The notes under the pieces: model-generated
What the model saw: only the letters and a program-made list of their open reading frames with translations
Databases searched by the model: none
What the model was told of the DNA's origin: nothing
In this document: positions 1 through 10,984 of the stretch, piece by piece
How positions within the stretch are numbered: position 1 is the stretch's first letter
How the letters are laid out: every line of letters starts with the position of its first letter
Position numbers and translations under genes: made by a program
Assembly: GCA_021234155.1 (NCBI GenBank)
Contig: JAJEKV010000030.1
Coordinates: 15,242,003-15,306,002 of the forward strand
From: Isoetes taiwanensis
Lineage: Eukaryota; Streptophyta; Lycopodiopsida; Isoetales; Isoetaceae
DNA: 64,000 nucleotides
Reading direction: 5' to 3'

Positions 1-375
1 GCAGGCTTTGTCACTATTGCCAAATGGGAGGAATTGAGGATGAATGCCACACTACAAAGATGCCCAACATATGATCTAGGTGGTCAGTCCTGGCCAGCCG
101 CTACATGTGATACTGAGCACGACTTAAGGTCATGGATGTGCGTGACCAGCTTTGCCCTTGGACACTTGCCTGACTTGTATATAATTCACGGTATGTATAT
201 TTGTACAGTTTGACAACACTCTTAATGCTGCCACAGTTTTTCCCTTAAAAACCCTTTGGGGCAGGGGTTTTTTAACCCAGACAGTAATAAGTCTGCACCG
301 CTATTTTATTAGATCCCATAGGCCAATTTGTCTTCGTGGACGATAAAAACCCATTCTATTCTATTCTCTTCTATT
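1..375 (+). mobile_element. LINE 3'-end remnant with ATTCT-type simple-repeat tail
   Basis: Remnant of the same LINE family found at 24.9-25.8 and 45.0-46.7 kb. Bases 9-50 encode a CHYC...GIEDECH zinc-finger-like motif matching the C-terminal finger of the other copies (CRCC...GAIEDECH near 25345). It is followed by a frameshift and a non-coding tail. The tail at about 240-350 shares with the other copies a G-rich stretch before a T run, then the block reading ATAGGCCAATT and CGTGGACGATAAAA. It ends in ATTCT-like repeats at 352-375. The window edge cuts the element on the left. Confidence 0.75.
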
Positions 376-851
376 CTTCTTCAGACATATTATATTTAAA
401 CAATTGCTTTCAATGTGTAAAATTTAATAGAAGAAATGCAATTTACAAATGCCAATGATGCATTACTGGAAAATTATGCATTTGATGCATTACTAAAAAA
501 TTACGCATTTCATGCGGAGATTGTCAAATTCTCTGTCGATAAAAATGTGGTCCAAAATTGAAGTTGTATAGTTGTATATGTCTGCCATTAAATGCATTAG
601 ATTGTAGTTGTATTATAAAGAATGAAATGATGATAAAAAATGAAATGGGAGTATGAGAATATAAGAAATGAAATGGATAACACTGGATCAAAATAGACAT
701 ATTATATGACTGAACAACCAATCAGAAATACATTACATAGCACCAAGTTATAATTGCAAAGTCATATAAAGACCTTTATGCACTGCTGACTCAATTTGCA
801 ACAACACCCAAAGTAAGCCACATGTAGCACATAACAAAAGCTACTCTTTCT
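376..851. other. AT-rich intergenic sequence
   Basis: AT-rich stretch with a short local duplication around 470-515 (ATTATGCATTTGATGCATTA and ATTACGCATTTCATGC). I see no gene, RNA or element ends. The next exon of the kinase relic at 1106-1190 would lie here on the minus strand, but I could not find a matching block. Confidence 0.5.
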
Positions 852-1097
852 CAAGGGGGATTCACTCATGTATAAGGGGGATATGCCATCTGCGTGCATG
901 GGGTGGCAAAAAACCCCCTGTATACGGATCTTTAAAAGCAAATTTTGACCCCTTTCGAATAAAAATTACCTAGGATAGTGCAAAAAATACTAGAAAAAGG
1001 ACCCCCTGCCGACCGTATATGTACGAAAATGGGTCCAAAAAACCCCCTTCCCGTGCATGCAGATGGGTTATACGCCCAAAACTGTGAACCCCCCTTG
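852..1097. mobile_element. hAT-like MITE, 246 bp, with perfect 8-bp target duplication
   Basis: Terminal inverted repeats of roughly 60 bp: the left end begins CAAGGGGGATTCACT and the right end, read in reverse, begins CAAGGGGGGTTCACA. Further in, both arms carry CCATCTGC.TGCA and a run of A or T next to a C/G run. The element is flanked by CTCTTTCT at 844-851 and again at 1098-1105, an exact 8-bp duplication. An 8-bp target duplication with a short CAAGGG-type terminus fits the hAT superfamily. No coding capacity is visible, so it is non-autonomous. Confidence 0.8.
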
Positions 1098-1105
1098 CTC
1101 TTTCT

Positions 1106-1190
1106 ACTGTGAGGATAAGCTAAGCTAGACCTGACAGAATCTGCTGGACATAGCTACTAATAACAAGTTTGTTCAGTTTATCAAATTCTT
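1106..1190 (-). pseudogene. MAPKKK-like protein kinase relic, subdomain V/VI piece
   Basis: Reading the minus strand from 1190 gives ISSYVQQILSGLA, then a stop where YLH is expected. This matches the S-Y-x-QQILSGLAYLH helix of plant MEKK/YODA-type MAP kinase kinase kinases. It is the downstream half of the relic whose upstream exons lie at 11476-11874; the outer Copia element separates the two halves and TTCTT is duplicated at the break. A hAT-like MITE lies directly beyond it at 852-1097. About 40-50 residues expected between the alpha-C helix and this helix are missing, and a TAG interrupts the frame. Non-functional. Confidence 0.55.
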
Positions 1191-1549
1191 TGTTGAATAT
1201 ATGTCATGTTGTAATTGCACTTAGGTAGTGCTTGAAACACTTGAAGCACTTGAAGCACGATTGGGATTTGGAAATAAGGCAATGGTTAATAAACCATTGA
1301 ATATACATAGCAGGTCATTATAAGAACGACACCTTGCATATCCTAAAGGGGGAAATATGATTCAAAGTTCCCAATTAAGAAATCTGATAGCAAGCAGCTC
1401 GTTCGGTCCGGCATAGCGGTCGGACTGAAGGTTATAAAGAAAAAAGAAGAATTGCATTGTGATTATCATTGTGAAGGGAGAATACAGCAGTAGTCGGAAG
1501 ACATGATATGATCCGGGCTTGGGCTGTCGAAGTGTTATAAATCAATTTC
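1191..1549 (+). repeat. 5' LTR of outer Copia element, first segment
   Basis: Begins TGTTGAATATATG and matches the start of the right LTR at 10979. It ends at the ATTTC duplicated by the inner element (1545-1549 and 6505-6509). Confidence 0.95.
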
Positions 1550-1787
1550 TGAAAACAAACAGCATCGATTGAATTGAATTCCAAAATGGGCTACAATCTG
1601 AACAAAAGGAAAGGAGTTCCTAACTCCATGGAAGAGGCAATGCGGCCACCGACATGGCATCACACCTGTCCTCTATTCAGAGCATTGCTAAAACTGGCAA
1701 CTAAATTATAGGGTTTGGTAACACTAATCAGGCCAACAACATCTTTTGATATGTATGTTTGTTAAGCCTTTACAACGTGTTCCAACA
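1550..1787 (-). repeat. 3' LTR of inner Copia element
   Basis: Left-hand 238-bp LTR. It differs from 6267-6504 only at about 1656 (C/T, in ACCGA[C/T]ATGG) and at one further C/T within ACTGG[C/T]AACT. Confidence 0.93.
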
Positions 1788-1974
1788 CTCCCCCTCAAAT
1801 CAAACATAGCAAAATTACACCTAAACTTTGTAGAGATGTTCAACTACAACTTTTAATTAATGAAAAACTGTAAAAGGTGACTGTAACCTGTGACCAAAGT
1901 GATCATGTTGCAAAACCATGTCTGAACTGCTCCCCCCTCAATGGAACAGCAACTACTCACCCTTTTGTGTGCAT

Positions 1975-4900
1975 TCATGCGTGTGTCATGCCCAATTCTG
2001 CAATGCACCTGCAAAATGGTTTCCTTCCAAGAGGTTTAGTAAAGATATCAGCAGTCATTTTGTCTGTTCTGAGGTACTGCACATCAATCTTTCCGTCTGC
2101 AATCTTTTCACGAGTAAAGTGGTACTGAACTTCGATGTGTTTAGCCTTGGACCAATTGGTGGGATTCTTAGCAAGTGATAGTGCAGCTTTGTTGTCATTG
2201 TAAATCATGGTGGCTTGCTCTTGCACTGTGTTAAGCTCCTTTAAGAACTGCCTAAGCCAGATGGCTTCTTTAGTAGCAGAAGCAAGAGCTATGTACTCAG
2301 ATTCACAACTTGAAACAGCAGTGGCCTTTTGTTTCCTGCTAGACCAGCTGACTGCTCCCCCTCCTAGAAGGAAACAAAATCCACTGCGTGATTTCCTGTC
2401 TATGGTGTCACCAGCATGGTCTGCGTGCATCAGATAGCCTTCTAGGATAAGAGAACTAGCTGGGTGGAAGGTGATGCCAAGTCCTTTGGTACCCTGAAGA
2501 TATCTCAATAGCCTTTTTAGACCCTGCCAATGTTGGAATTGAGGCTTTTCGAGATACTGGCTTAAGGTTATGACTGCTTGGGAGATGTCTGGTGCAGACC
2601 ATATAGTGCATTAGTGAGCCAACTATACTCCTGTACCCAATTTCTTGTAATTCTGTATGAACACCTTTAAGTGAATTCGCATATTGGGTAGTGGCTGGGG
2701 TAGACACAGGCTTACATTCTTCCATGCTGCATCTGTCCAAGAGTGCTTGAATGGCCTTGGTTTGATGGAGAGTGATGCTGCCACTAGCTTTATCTCTGCA
2801 AACATGTATGCCAAGGAAGTATTTTAGAGGTCCCAAGTCTGTCATATGAAACCTATTATTCAAAGCCCTTTTTGCATTCTGCATTAGGGACTTGCAATTG
2901 CTGGCCAATATAAGATCATCAACATAGAGCACGATGATGATCATTTGTGATCCTTGGAATTTGTAGTAAATATTCCAATCTGATTGGCATCGAGTGAATC
3001 CCATATGGGTGAAGAACTGATGGATGGTATGATACCATTGTCGAGAGGATTGTCGAAGCCCATAGATGGCCTTCTGGAGCTTGTATACCATCTGTTCTTG
3101 TCCCTTTTTTATGAAGCCAGGTGCCTGCTTCATATAAACTTCTTCGTTCAAAATTCCATTAAGGAATGCCGTTTTGACATCCATCTGCTGCAGGTCCAGC
3201 CCATGAGCAACTGCCAAGGCAATGACAAGTCTTACTGAAGTGAGCCGTGCCACTGGTGCAAACGTCTCATGGAAGTCTATGCCAGGTACCTGAGAGTAGC
3301 CTTTAGCTACAAGGCGTGCCTTAAATCTGTCAATTTTCCCTTGCTCATCATATTTCACCTTATACACCCACTTGCATTGTACAGCTTTTCTATTGGCGGG
3401 AAGAAGGCACAATGTCCATGTATCATTGTCTATCAGGGATTGATATTCATCTTGCATGGCTTGATGCCATTCTTTGTGGTGTATGCTATCAATGGCTGCC
3501 TGGAAATGAAGGGGCTCATCTACTGTGACATTGCTATGGAATGCAATATAAGAGGCAGTCTTACCAGATTTGGATTCAAGATATGCTTGCATCCTGTCAG
3601 TAACTTTTCGGGGCCTGCTGGATCTCCTTAGAGGTACTGCTGAAAGGGCCTCATCCTCGTCAAGGTCTGTCTCCTCTGGTTCTGACAGCAATGGGTCTTC
3701 GTCTACATCAGCATTGTGTACCTCTTCTGCATCACTAGCTGTTTCATTCGTGGTAAGATGTGGAGGACTTGGGGTGTCTGTATCTGCTTCATACCACTCT
3801 AGGTTAGTGTTTTTGCCCCCTTTCTTGAGCATGAATGTGCATTCATCGAACTCAACACTTCTTCTAATAATGACTTTCTTTGTGAGAGGTACGTAAAGCC
3901 TGTAGCCCTTCTCATGCTCAGCATATCCAACAAACATGCATTCAACAGCTCGTGAGGACAATTTGCCTCGAGGTCTCTCTTGTTTGCTGAGGTGTGCATA
4001 TGCTTTACAACCAAATATCTTTAGGTCTTGGACATCAGGTTTGTGTCCTGACCATAATTCTTCAGGGACAGCTCCGGGGTTTGCCTTGGTTGGTACCCTG
4101 TTCAGGATATAGCATGCTGTATGAACAGCTTCTGCCCAAAAAATGGGATCAATGTTTCTACCGTGGATCATCGCCCTGGCACATTCAAGCAATGTCCTAT
4201 TCTTGCGTTCCACGACGCCGTTTTGTTGGTGCTCATATGCAACTGACCTTTGATGGTGAATGCACGATCTTGCAAGAAATTGTTGAATCTAGTGTTGAGA
4301 AACTCCCCCGCCTTGATCGGGTTCTTATTGTTTTTCTTGCTTGCTCCATTTGATTTTCCATTTTCGCTCTCCACTTTGTAAATGTGTCAAAGGCCTCAGA
4401 TTTATGCTTGAGGAAGAAAGTCCAATTCTTTTCTGCTGAATCGTCAATTATCGGCATGAAGTATTTCGATCCCCCAAGAGAGATGACATTTGGCTGGTCC
4501 CCACAGATCTAGATGGAGCAATTCTCTAGCTTTTCGATGCTCTTTTGGCCTTTTCCTTCCTCAGATGCTTTTCTTTTTAAGCTTGCCCAACACACATCCC
4601 TCACAGATGGCATGGGGTTTGGATACCTTGGGCAAGCCTTTGACAAGTTTATGCAAATGCATTTCTTTAAGGAGCGGGTAGTTTACGTGTCCCATCCTTT
4701 CATGCCATGTCTTGGCTTTACGCGCAATTCGATGGCGGTGAGGGCTTGGTTTGGATGAGGTGACCAACCGAAGTTGGTAAATGTTGCCACTCGTTCCCCT
4801 TTGGCGAGAATTTCTTTGTTTTTGTCCTTCACTATGCACCTCCCCTCCAAAATTAACCTTAAACCTGCGCCATCCATCTTGGATATGGAAAGCAGATTTG

Positions 4901-6200
4901 CCTCAAGGTCTGGGACATGTAGCACATTTTTCAATTTCAACATGCCTTGTGGCAGTTTTAGATCAATGTTTCCAATGCCTGCAATGTTAAGCTTACCCCT
5001 GCCAATGCTTACTTTTCTGCCTGTATCATTTAGGCGATAATCCATGAACATTTCCTTTTGCCTGGTCATATGATCACTGGCACCTGAGTCTAGGTACCAT
5101 ACCCCTTTGATTATGTCAGAAGCTATGAGACATGAGGCCGTGGCATCTTTTAATTTCCATGTAAAACATTGTATAATCATCTGTATGAACTTAAACAGGT
5201 ATGACAGAACATACATGACCATACCTCTCCTTTGAGTATGTTCTGCTGATGCAAAGAAAGCCCTGCCAGCAGATACAACAGAATCATCATCAGATCCTGT
5301 TTCTTCGTCTGTTTCTTCGTCTGAGGATGAGCTGCTTTTGCTTGCTTTGTGTGCCTTCGAGTCATCCCTCTTTCTTTTGATAGAGCTCTTCTTTGTGTCT
5401 TTAATTTTCTCTTTCCCCTTGGACTTTTGCTTCCTTTTCCTTCTGTCGGGCTCTGGACAATTTTTTCCTATGTGTCCAATCTTATTACAATTAAAGCACT
5501 TACGAGATTCCTCTCGATTACTCACAAAAGCTTGATTCTCTTTAGCTCCAGCTTTCTTGGTGCCTCCCTGATTCCTTTCTTCCAGCAGAAGTTGTTGGCA
5601 GGCCCATTCCAGTTCCACCTTTTCTGCAGATACAATGATGTTCTTCACATTATTGTAGCTTGATGGCAGTCCAAGCATCAAGGCTCCAACCACCAGATCT
5701 TCATCTAGACCTTTCTTCATGCCCTGCAATTGCTTGGCAGCTTGCCTTATGATTCCCATGTACTCCTCCATGGAATCACAGTCTTTAAGCTTGGTTGTGA
5801 ATACTGGTCTTTGTAAAGGTTGGCTTGGATTGAGAAATGGCTTCTTACGTAGGATTTCTTGAGTTGCTCCCATGCTTCTTTTTCTTTGTATGGCTTCTTC
5901 GCAATCACGGCATAAGGGTGTCGTCAAGATATTTCAAGATCCTACTCTTAGCTGCCCAATCATACAGAACCATTTGTTTAGGGATTGTCTGTCTCCTTCC
6001 ACTTTTGCAGAATCTTCAACCTGCACTTTGCCCTTTCACGACTTGTGCGTAGTTGGAGCTACGTTTGTGCCTTTTGCATGCGGCGTTGGCATGGGCTCAT
6101 CTCCCGAGACTATGCCCCATAATCCCTTCTCACAAAGCTTGGTTTGCACCTTGATGAACCAATAATATGCATTATTGTGGTTCAACGATTCAATCCTCAT
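1975..6200 (-). pseudogene. Inner Copia gag-pol, multiply frameshifted
   Basis: Copia polyprotein for packaging, integration and reverse transcription, now broken. Gag starts at an ATG at 6200 and meets a TGA at 6036-6038. A CX2CX4HX4C zinc knuckle (CFNCNKIGHIGKNC) lies near 5455-5500 and the protease motif LDSGASDH near 5080-5100. The frame changes between protease and integrase (4683-4839), twice more inside the integrase core (about 4170-4560), and in the RT/RNase H connection near 2570-2600. The RT carries LYVDD near 2910-2925. RNase H reads from about 2508 to 1975. At least five breaks make autonomous activity impossible, although its LTRs are nearly identical. Confidence 0.9.
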
Positions 6201-6266
6201 GATTGAAGCTTAGCTTGCTCTGTTCTCGACAACGTCGGGTCCCGGGTCGTGCCCGCCTCGATACCA

Positions 6267-6504
6267 TGAAAACAAACAGCATCGATTGAATTGAATTCCA
6301 AAATGGGCTACAATCTGAACAAAAGGAAAGGAGTTCCTAACTCCATGGAAGAGGCAATGCGGCCACCGATATGGCATCACACCTGTCCTCTATTCAGAGC
6401 ATTGCTAAAACTGGTAACTAAATTATAGGGTTTGGTAACACTAATCAGGCCAACAACATCTTTTGATATGTATGTTTGTTAAGCCTTTACAACGTGTTCC
6501 AACA
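6267..6504 (-). repeat. 5' LTR of inner Copia element
   Basis: Right-hand 238-bp LTR, two differences from 1550-1787. It is followed by the duplicated ATTTC at 6505-6509. Confidence 0.93.
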
Positions 6505-6509
6505 ATTTC

Positions 6510-6639
6510 ATATCTTATTTGTATGATGTGGATGCAAATGCAATAGTTCGAAGATAACTTGTAATTCTTGTCTATTGCTTGCTTGAATATACTAACAAGT
6601 TTATTAATTTAACTTGTTGAGTGTTGTTTGAATTCTTCA
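6510..6639 (+). repeat. 5' LTR of outer Copia element, second segment
   Basis: Resumes the outer LTR after the nested insertion. It matches the end of the right LTR except for a 3-bp deletion in TAATT...CTTGTC, and ends in CTTCA directly before the primer-binding site. Confidence 0.93.
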
Positions 6640-6640
6640 T

Positions 6641-6652
6641 TGGTATCAGAGC
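6641..6652 (+). promoter_or_regulatory. Primer-binding site (initiator tRNA-Met) of outer Copia
   Basis: TGGTATCAGAGC lies one base after the LTR end. It is the standard plant Copia site complementary to the 3' end of initiator tRNA-Met, where minus-strand DNA synthesis starts. Confidence 0.9.
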
Positions 6653-6676
6653 TACAGATCATATAAAAAATTCATC

Positions 6677-7348
6677 ATGTCTGGCAAATTTGGAGCAAAT
6701 CTGCTTAACGCCATTGAGGTGTTCAAAGGGGAAAGTGGTTTCCAAGTCTGGAAACAAAGTATCTAGGAAGTCCTGGAGTTTGAAAACCTGTGGTATTTAG
6801 TTGATCCTAAAGCAAGCAGGAGATCTAGTGCTAATGCTGGTGCAGGGTCAACCAGGAGAGCCAGTTCAAGCTCAAGCACAGGGGATTCCACAGCTGGTGG
6901 AAGTGGTGAAGCTAGTATAGCTGCTGCAGAAAGTGCAGGTCCAACAGTCACCTCAAGTGTGTCACCTGATGAGGTAATTAAGATTAAAGAGGCTCAAGCT
7001 ATCATTTGCTGTAAGGTTGGAACAGCTATTAAGCTCAAGCTTAGAGGGCTAAGCCCTAGTGAAATGTGGACCTACATGGTCACAAATTATGAAGTTAAAA
7101 CATCATCCCAGATTGATGTTTTAGAGAAGCAGTTGAGAAAACTAAAGCTACATGAGAAAGATAATATAACTGAATTTTGTGAAAAATTTGATTCCATTGT
7201 AGCAGATCTAGAAGGAGCAGGTGTTATATTAAATGAGCAATATCAATTGCTGGCTATTTCCAGGGTTGTTTCTCACAATGCTTACTTGGCTACTCTTCTA
7301 AGGAATATTGCAAGAACCAAAGATCATGCAATACAAATGATCTGGAAC
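6677..7348 (+). pseudogene. Outer Copia gag, one stop and a frame break
   Basis: Capsid-type gag upstream of pol. The ATG at 6677 follows the primer site by 24 bases. An in-frame TAG lies at 6764-6766, just after VWKQSI, where Copia gag proteins often have a tryptophan. A Ser/Gly/Ala-rich stretch follows, then a helical gag region with LEKQLRKLKLHEKD and ITEFCEKFDSIVADLEGAG. The frame ends at TGA 7349-7351, with a second TGA at 7355-7357. The adjacent frame from 7342 reads LELNLSRRQFGQDEDEQ, so a pair of compensating indels between about 7340 and 7405 would rejoin gag to the zinc knuckles. Probably non-functional gag. Confidence 0.85.
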
Positions 7349-7369
7349 TGAATTTGAGCAGGAGGCAGT

Positions 7370-10300
7370 TTGGCCAAGATGAAGACGAACAAGCTGCAGA
7401 AGTACTTTTATGAGGGTAAACATAAGGAAAAAAGAGGATTTGGAAAGGCTGGCAGGGACAAAGTTGGACCTTGTTATAATTGCAATGCATATGGTCATTT
7501 AAGGGCTGATTGTCCAAAAACAGGGAAGGAAGTTATATGTTACAATTGTGATGGTAAAGGCCACTTTGCTTCCAGCTGTCCCAGTCCAAAGGGGCAGAAT
7601 GCTAAAGGCAAAACCAGAGGTAGAGGCAGCAGGACATTCATACAAAAAGGAAAGGGAGGTTCTAAAGATAATCCAGCATTAAATTTAACACAGGAGGCTC
7701 GAAGTGAGGAGGACGAGCAAAATGAAGATGATGAGGTTAGTTATGCTAAATTATGTCATTTGATGCATGATAATGATCACAATATGATAATTATAGATTC
7801 AGGAGCTGAGAGGACAGTAACATCATCCGCAAAGTTGCTTAAAGATTGCAAGAAAGTAAAAAGTGGACATGTGCAACTAGGAAATGGTGATTTGCAAGAA
7901 ATCAAAGATACAGGAATGCTTGAACTGTATGATCTTGAAGGGAAGGCTGTCAAGTTAGAAAATGTGCTTTGTGTTCCAGGTTTAGTTAGAAACCTGATTT
8001 CAGTTTGCCAGTTAGTTGATCTTGGGTATAAAGTTCTCTTTGAGAGATTGGAATGTAAAGTGTTTCTCAATAATAAACTCAAGTTTCTTGGTAAAAGAAT
8101 TGGCAATTTATTTGGTTTAAACTTGAATCATTATGTTCCAAGTGTTAACCTTGTAACATGTGCAAGTACAAAAACATGGCATGAGAGAATGTGCCATGTA
8201 AACTCTAAAACTGTCAAACTTATGATCAAGAAGGGGCTGATCAAGGGCACAACTGATGATAATGAGAAGCTTAAATGTGTTGGCTGCATTTTAGGCAAGC
8301 ATAGTAGACTTCCTTTTAAGAAATCAGAAAAAAGGGCAAAGAATAAGCTGGACTTGATACACACAGATTTGTGTGGGCCTTTAAATGTTACTAGCATTTC
8401 TGGAAAAAGGTATTTTATGACCTTTATTGATGACTATAGTAGAATGACCAGAGTCTACTGCTTGAGCACAAAAGACCTAGCATTGGAAGCATTTAAAAAA
8501 TTTGCAAATGAGGTGCAAGTTGAAACAGGGAGGAAAATCAAATGCTTAAGGTCAGATAGGGGAGGAGAGTTCATGTCTAATGAATTCAAGCAATATTGCA
8601 ATATACATGGCATTAAGAGGCAACTGACATGCAGGTTCTCGCCTCAGCAAAATGGGATTGCTGAAAGGAAGAATAGAACCATTCTCAATGCTGTAAGGAG
8701 TATGCTAAAATACTCTGGTTTACCAAATTTCCTTTGGGAAGAAGCTGTTAAGGCAGCAGTGCATGTGCAAAACCAGTTACCATCCTTAAGTATCAAAGGA
8801 GAAATTCCAGTTATATTATGGGCTAACAAAACACCAGACTATGAAAGGCTTAAGGCCTATGGATGTCTGGCATTTGTTCATGTGCCAGATGAGTTGAGGA
8901 AGAAGCTTGATGACAAAGCTTATATTACATACCTGGTTGGGTATGACCAAGAATCAAAGGCATACAGGGTTTATGATCCAAGCAAAAGGAAAATTCTAAT
9001 TAGCAGGGATGTTGTATTTGATGAAGAACAATACTACAAGGTATTACCAGGGATCAACAATCAGGGTCAAACAGATAATCACAGGATTGAGGAAGTACCA
9101 AATATTCCAGAAGAAAAGGCTGAGCCAACAATCACAGTTGACTGGGATGAGGAAGATGAACAATTGCTAACTGACCATAATGTTATTGCTGATGACAATG
9201 TGCAGGCAGCAGGTTCAGAAGATCAACAAGATGAGGTACAAAATAATGTTGTTAAAAAGAAAAGGAGGACGGAAGCAGAAATGCTTAAGGGGGAAGCTGC
9301 TACACAACATGATCTACTTGGACGTGATGCCTCAGGTAGGAGCAGAAGATTGAAAGAAAAAGAAGGTGAGATTCTTGGACTCTTTGAAATTCTAATGCAT
9401 TTGGATGTAGCTGTACCTAAAACATATGATGAAGCCGTAACCTCACATGATTGCAAAAACTGGCTGAAGGCTATGAAAGAAGAAATGCAATCATTTGAGA
9501 GAACAAACACTTATGAGGTTGTAGATACTCCTAGTAACAAGAATATTGTTGGTAACAAGTGGTTGTACAAGATAAAGACTCAAGCAGATGGAGTGACACC
9601 AAAATTCAAAGCAAGGCTGGTTGCTCAGGGATTTACCCAGAGGTATGGACAAGATTATGAAGAAACATTTTCTCCTCTGGTAAAAATGAATAGCATAAGA
9701 ATGCTACTGTCAATTGCAAATGCTGCAGACTTGGAAGTACATCATATGGATGTAACTACTGCTTTCTTGAATGCAGACTTAGAAGAAGAAATCTATATGA
9801 AAATACCTCCAGGTTTTGAAAAAGAAAATGGAAAAGTATGGAAATTAAAAAAGGCAGTTTATGGCCTTAAACAATCCCCAAGGGAATGGTACAGGTGTAT
9901 AGATTCCTTTCTTAGAGAGCAGGGCTTTGGAAAATTGCAAAATGATGGCAATATTTACAAATTTCATAGAGGAGCTGAGTGGTGCATAATAGCTCTCTAT
10001 GTAGATGACAATATAATGGTAGCTAATGGCATTGATATTTTGGAACATTGCAAGAACATTCTGAAAAGCAAATTTAAAATGTCAGATCTAGGTGAGTTGA
10101 AGAAATTTCTGGGCATAGAAGTTCATAGAAATAGGGAGAACAAAACTCTGACATTGACTCAAAGAGGACAGATTGAGGGAATGCTCAAAAAGTTCAAAAT
10201 GACTGAATGTAATATCAGCAATACTCCAATAGTTCCAGGCTGCAAACTCTCAGCAAAAATGTGTCCAAAGACAGATACAGAACGAGAGGAAATGAGTAAT

Positions 10301-10984
10301 GTACCCTATATGTCATTGATTGGTTGTTTGTCCTATGTTGCCAACTGTACTAGGCCAGACATTGCTTATGTGGTGAATATGCTGAGCAGATACAACAATG
10401 ACCCAGGAAAGGAGCATTGGATGGCAGCTAAACGTGTGCTCAGATACTTAAAAGGTACAATGAATCATGGAGTTAGCTATGATACAGAAAATTTACAATT
10501 GCATGCTTATTGTGACGCTGATTGGGGAGGAGATCTAGATACAAGAAAATCCACTTCAGGATATTTAACATTCTTAGGGGGAGCTCCTGTTAGTTGGAAA
10601 TGTAAAAAGCAAAATGCTACAGCCATGTCAAGTGCTGAGGCTGAATATGCCTCAGCTGTATTAGCTACCAAAGAAGTAATATGGGAAAGAAGGCTGCTAA
10701 TAGAACTTGGTTTCAATCAAAACAAGGCCACTGAATTGTACTGTGACAGTACAAGCTGCATTGCAATGACGAAAGATCCTGTCTTTCATGAAAGATCTAA
10801 ACACATAGAACTTGAACTTCATTTTATCAGGGAAATAGTTGCAAAGGATATAGTCAAGTTGGTATATGTTAACACAGCCAAGCAGCTAGCTGATCTGCTC
10901 ACAAAACCCCTGGCAGTGACAAAATTTACAGAGTTGAAGTGCATGATTAAATGTGTGGATTACAACATGAAGGGGGAATGTTGA
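7370..10984 (+). CDS. Copia polyprotein: zinc knuckles, protease, integrase, reverse transcriptase, RNase H
   Basis: Open for 1204 codons without a break. Two CX2CX4HX4C knuckles (C35-C48 and C57-C70) belong to the nucleocapsid end of gag. Protease DSGAE starts at D143. The integrase has an HHCC finger (H271, H276, C303, C306) and core residues D333 (HTD), D396 (RSD) and E432 (AERKNR). RT begins near residue 715 with NKWLYKIK and carries YVDD near 877-880. RNase H starts with YCDADWGG near 1045 and ends with KHIELELHFIRE and ADLLTKPLA. Order and motifs are classic Copia. The annotated ATG is only the first in the open frame; translation would normally come from the gag start, which is broken. 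The enzymes look intact and could act in trans. Confidence 0.93.
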   Translation: MAKMKTNKLQKYFYEGKHKEKRGFGKAGRDKVGPCYNCNAYGHLRADCPKTGKEVICYNCDGKGHFASSCPSPKGQNAKGKTRGRGSRTFIQKGKGGSKDNPALNLTQEARSEEDEQNEDDEVSYAKLCHLMHDNDHNMIIIDSGAERTVTSSAKLLKDCKKVKSGHVQLGNGDLQEIKDTGMLELYDLEGKAVKLENVLCVPGLVRNLISVCQLVDLGYKVLFERLECKVFLNNKLKFLGKRIGNLFGLNLNHYVPSVNLVTCASTKTWHERMCHVNSKTVKLMIKKGLIKGTTDDNEKLKCVGCILGKHSRLPFKKSEKRAKNKLDLIHTDLCGPLNVTSISGKRYFMTFIDDYSRMTRVYCLSTKDLALEAFKKFANEVQVETGRKIKCLRSDRGGEFMSNEFKQYCNIHGIKRQLTCRFSPQQNGIAERKNRTILNAVRSMLKYSGLPNFLWEEAVKAAVHVQNQLPSLSIKGEIPVILWANKTPDYERLKAYGCLAFVHVPDELRKKLDDKAYITYLVGYDQESKAYRVYDPSKRKILISRDVVFDEEQYYKVLPGINNQGQTDNHRIEEVPNIPEEKAEPTITVDWDEEDEQLLTDHNVIADDNVQAAGSEDQQDEVQNNVVKKKRRTEAEMLKGEAATQHDLLGRDASGRSRRLKEKEGEILGLFEILMHLDVAVPKTYDEAVTSHDCKNWLKAMKEEMQSFERTNTYEVVDTPSNKNIVGNKWLYKIKTQADGVTPKFKARLVAQGFTQRYGQDYEETFSPLVKMNSIRMLLSIANAADLEVHHMDVTTAFLNADLEEEIYMKIPPGFEKENGKVWKLKKAVYGLKQSPREWYRCIDSFLREQGFGKLQNDGNIYKFHRGAEWCIIALYVDDNIMVANGIDILEHCKNILKSKFKMSDLGELKKFLGIEVHRNRENKTLTLTQRGQIEGMLKKFKMTECNISNTPIVPGCKLSAKMCPKTDTEREEMSNVPYMSLIGCLSYVANCTRPDIAYVVNMLSRYNNDPGKEHWMAAKRVLRYLKGTMNHGVSYDTENLQLHAYCDADWGGDLDTRKSTSGYLTFLGGAPVSWKCKKQNATAMSSAEAEYASAVLATKEVIWERRLLIELGFNQNKATELYCDSTSCIAMTKDPVFHERSKHIELELHFIREIVAKDIVKLVYVNTAKQLADLLTKPLAVTKFTELKCMIKCVDYNMKGEC

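Larger units (their letters stand above)
1550..6504 (-). mobile_element. Inner Copia LTR retrotransposon nested in the outer LTR
   Basis: 4955-bp element in reverse orientation. LTRs are 1550-1787 and 6267-6504, each 238 bp with TG...CA ends and only two differences. The perfect 5-bp duplication ATTTC flanks it. On the minus strand a primer-binding-like site beginning TGGTATCGAGG lies just inside the right LTR (6266 downward); only its first seven bases match the usual initiator tRNA-Met site. A purine tract TTTGAGGGGGAG lies at 1788-1799. The internal region encodes gag, protease, integrase, RT and RNase H in Copia order but is broken in many places. Confidence 0.95.
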
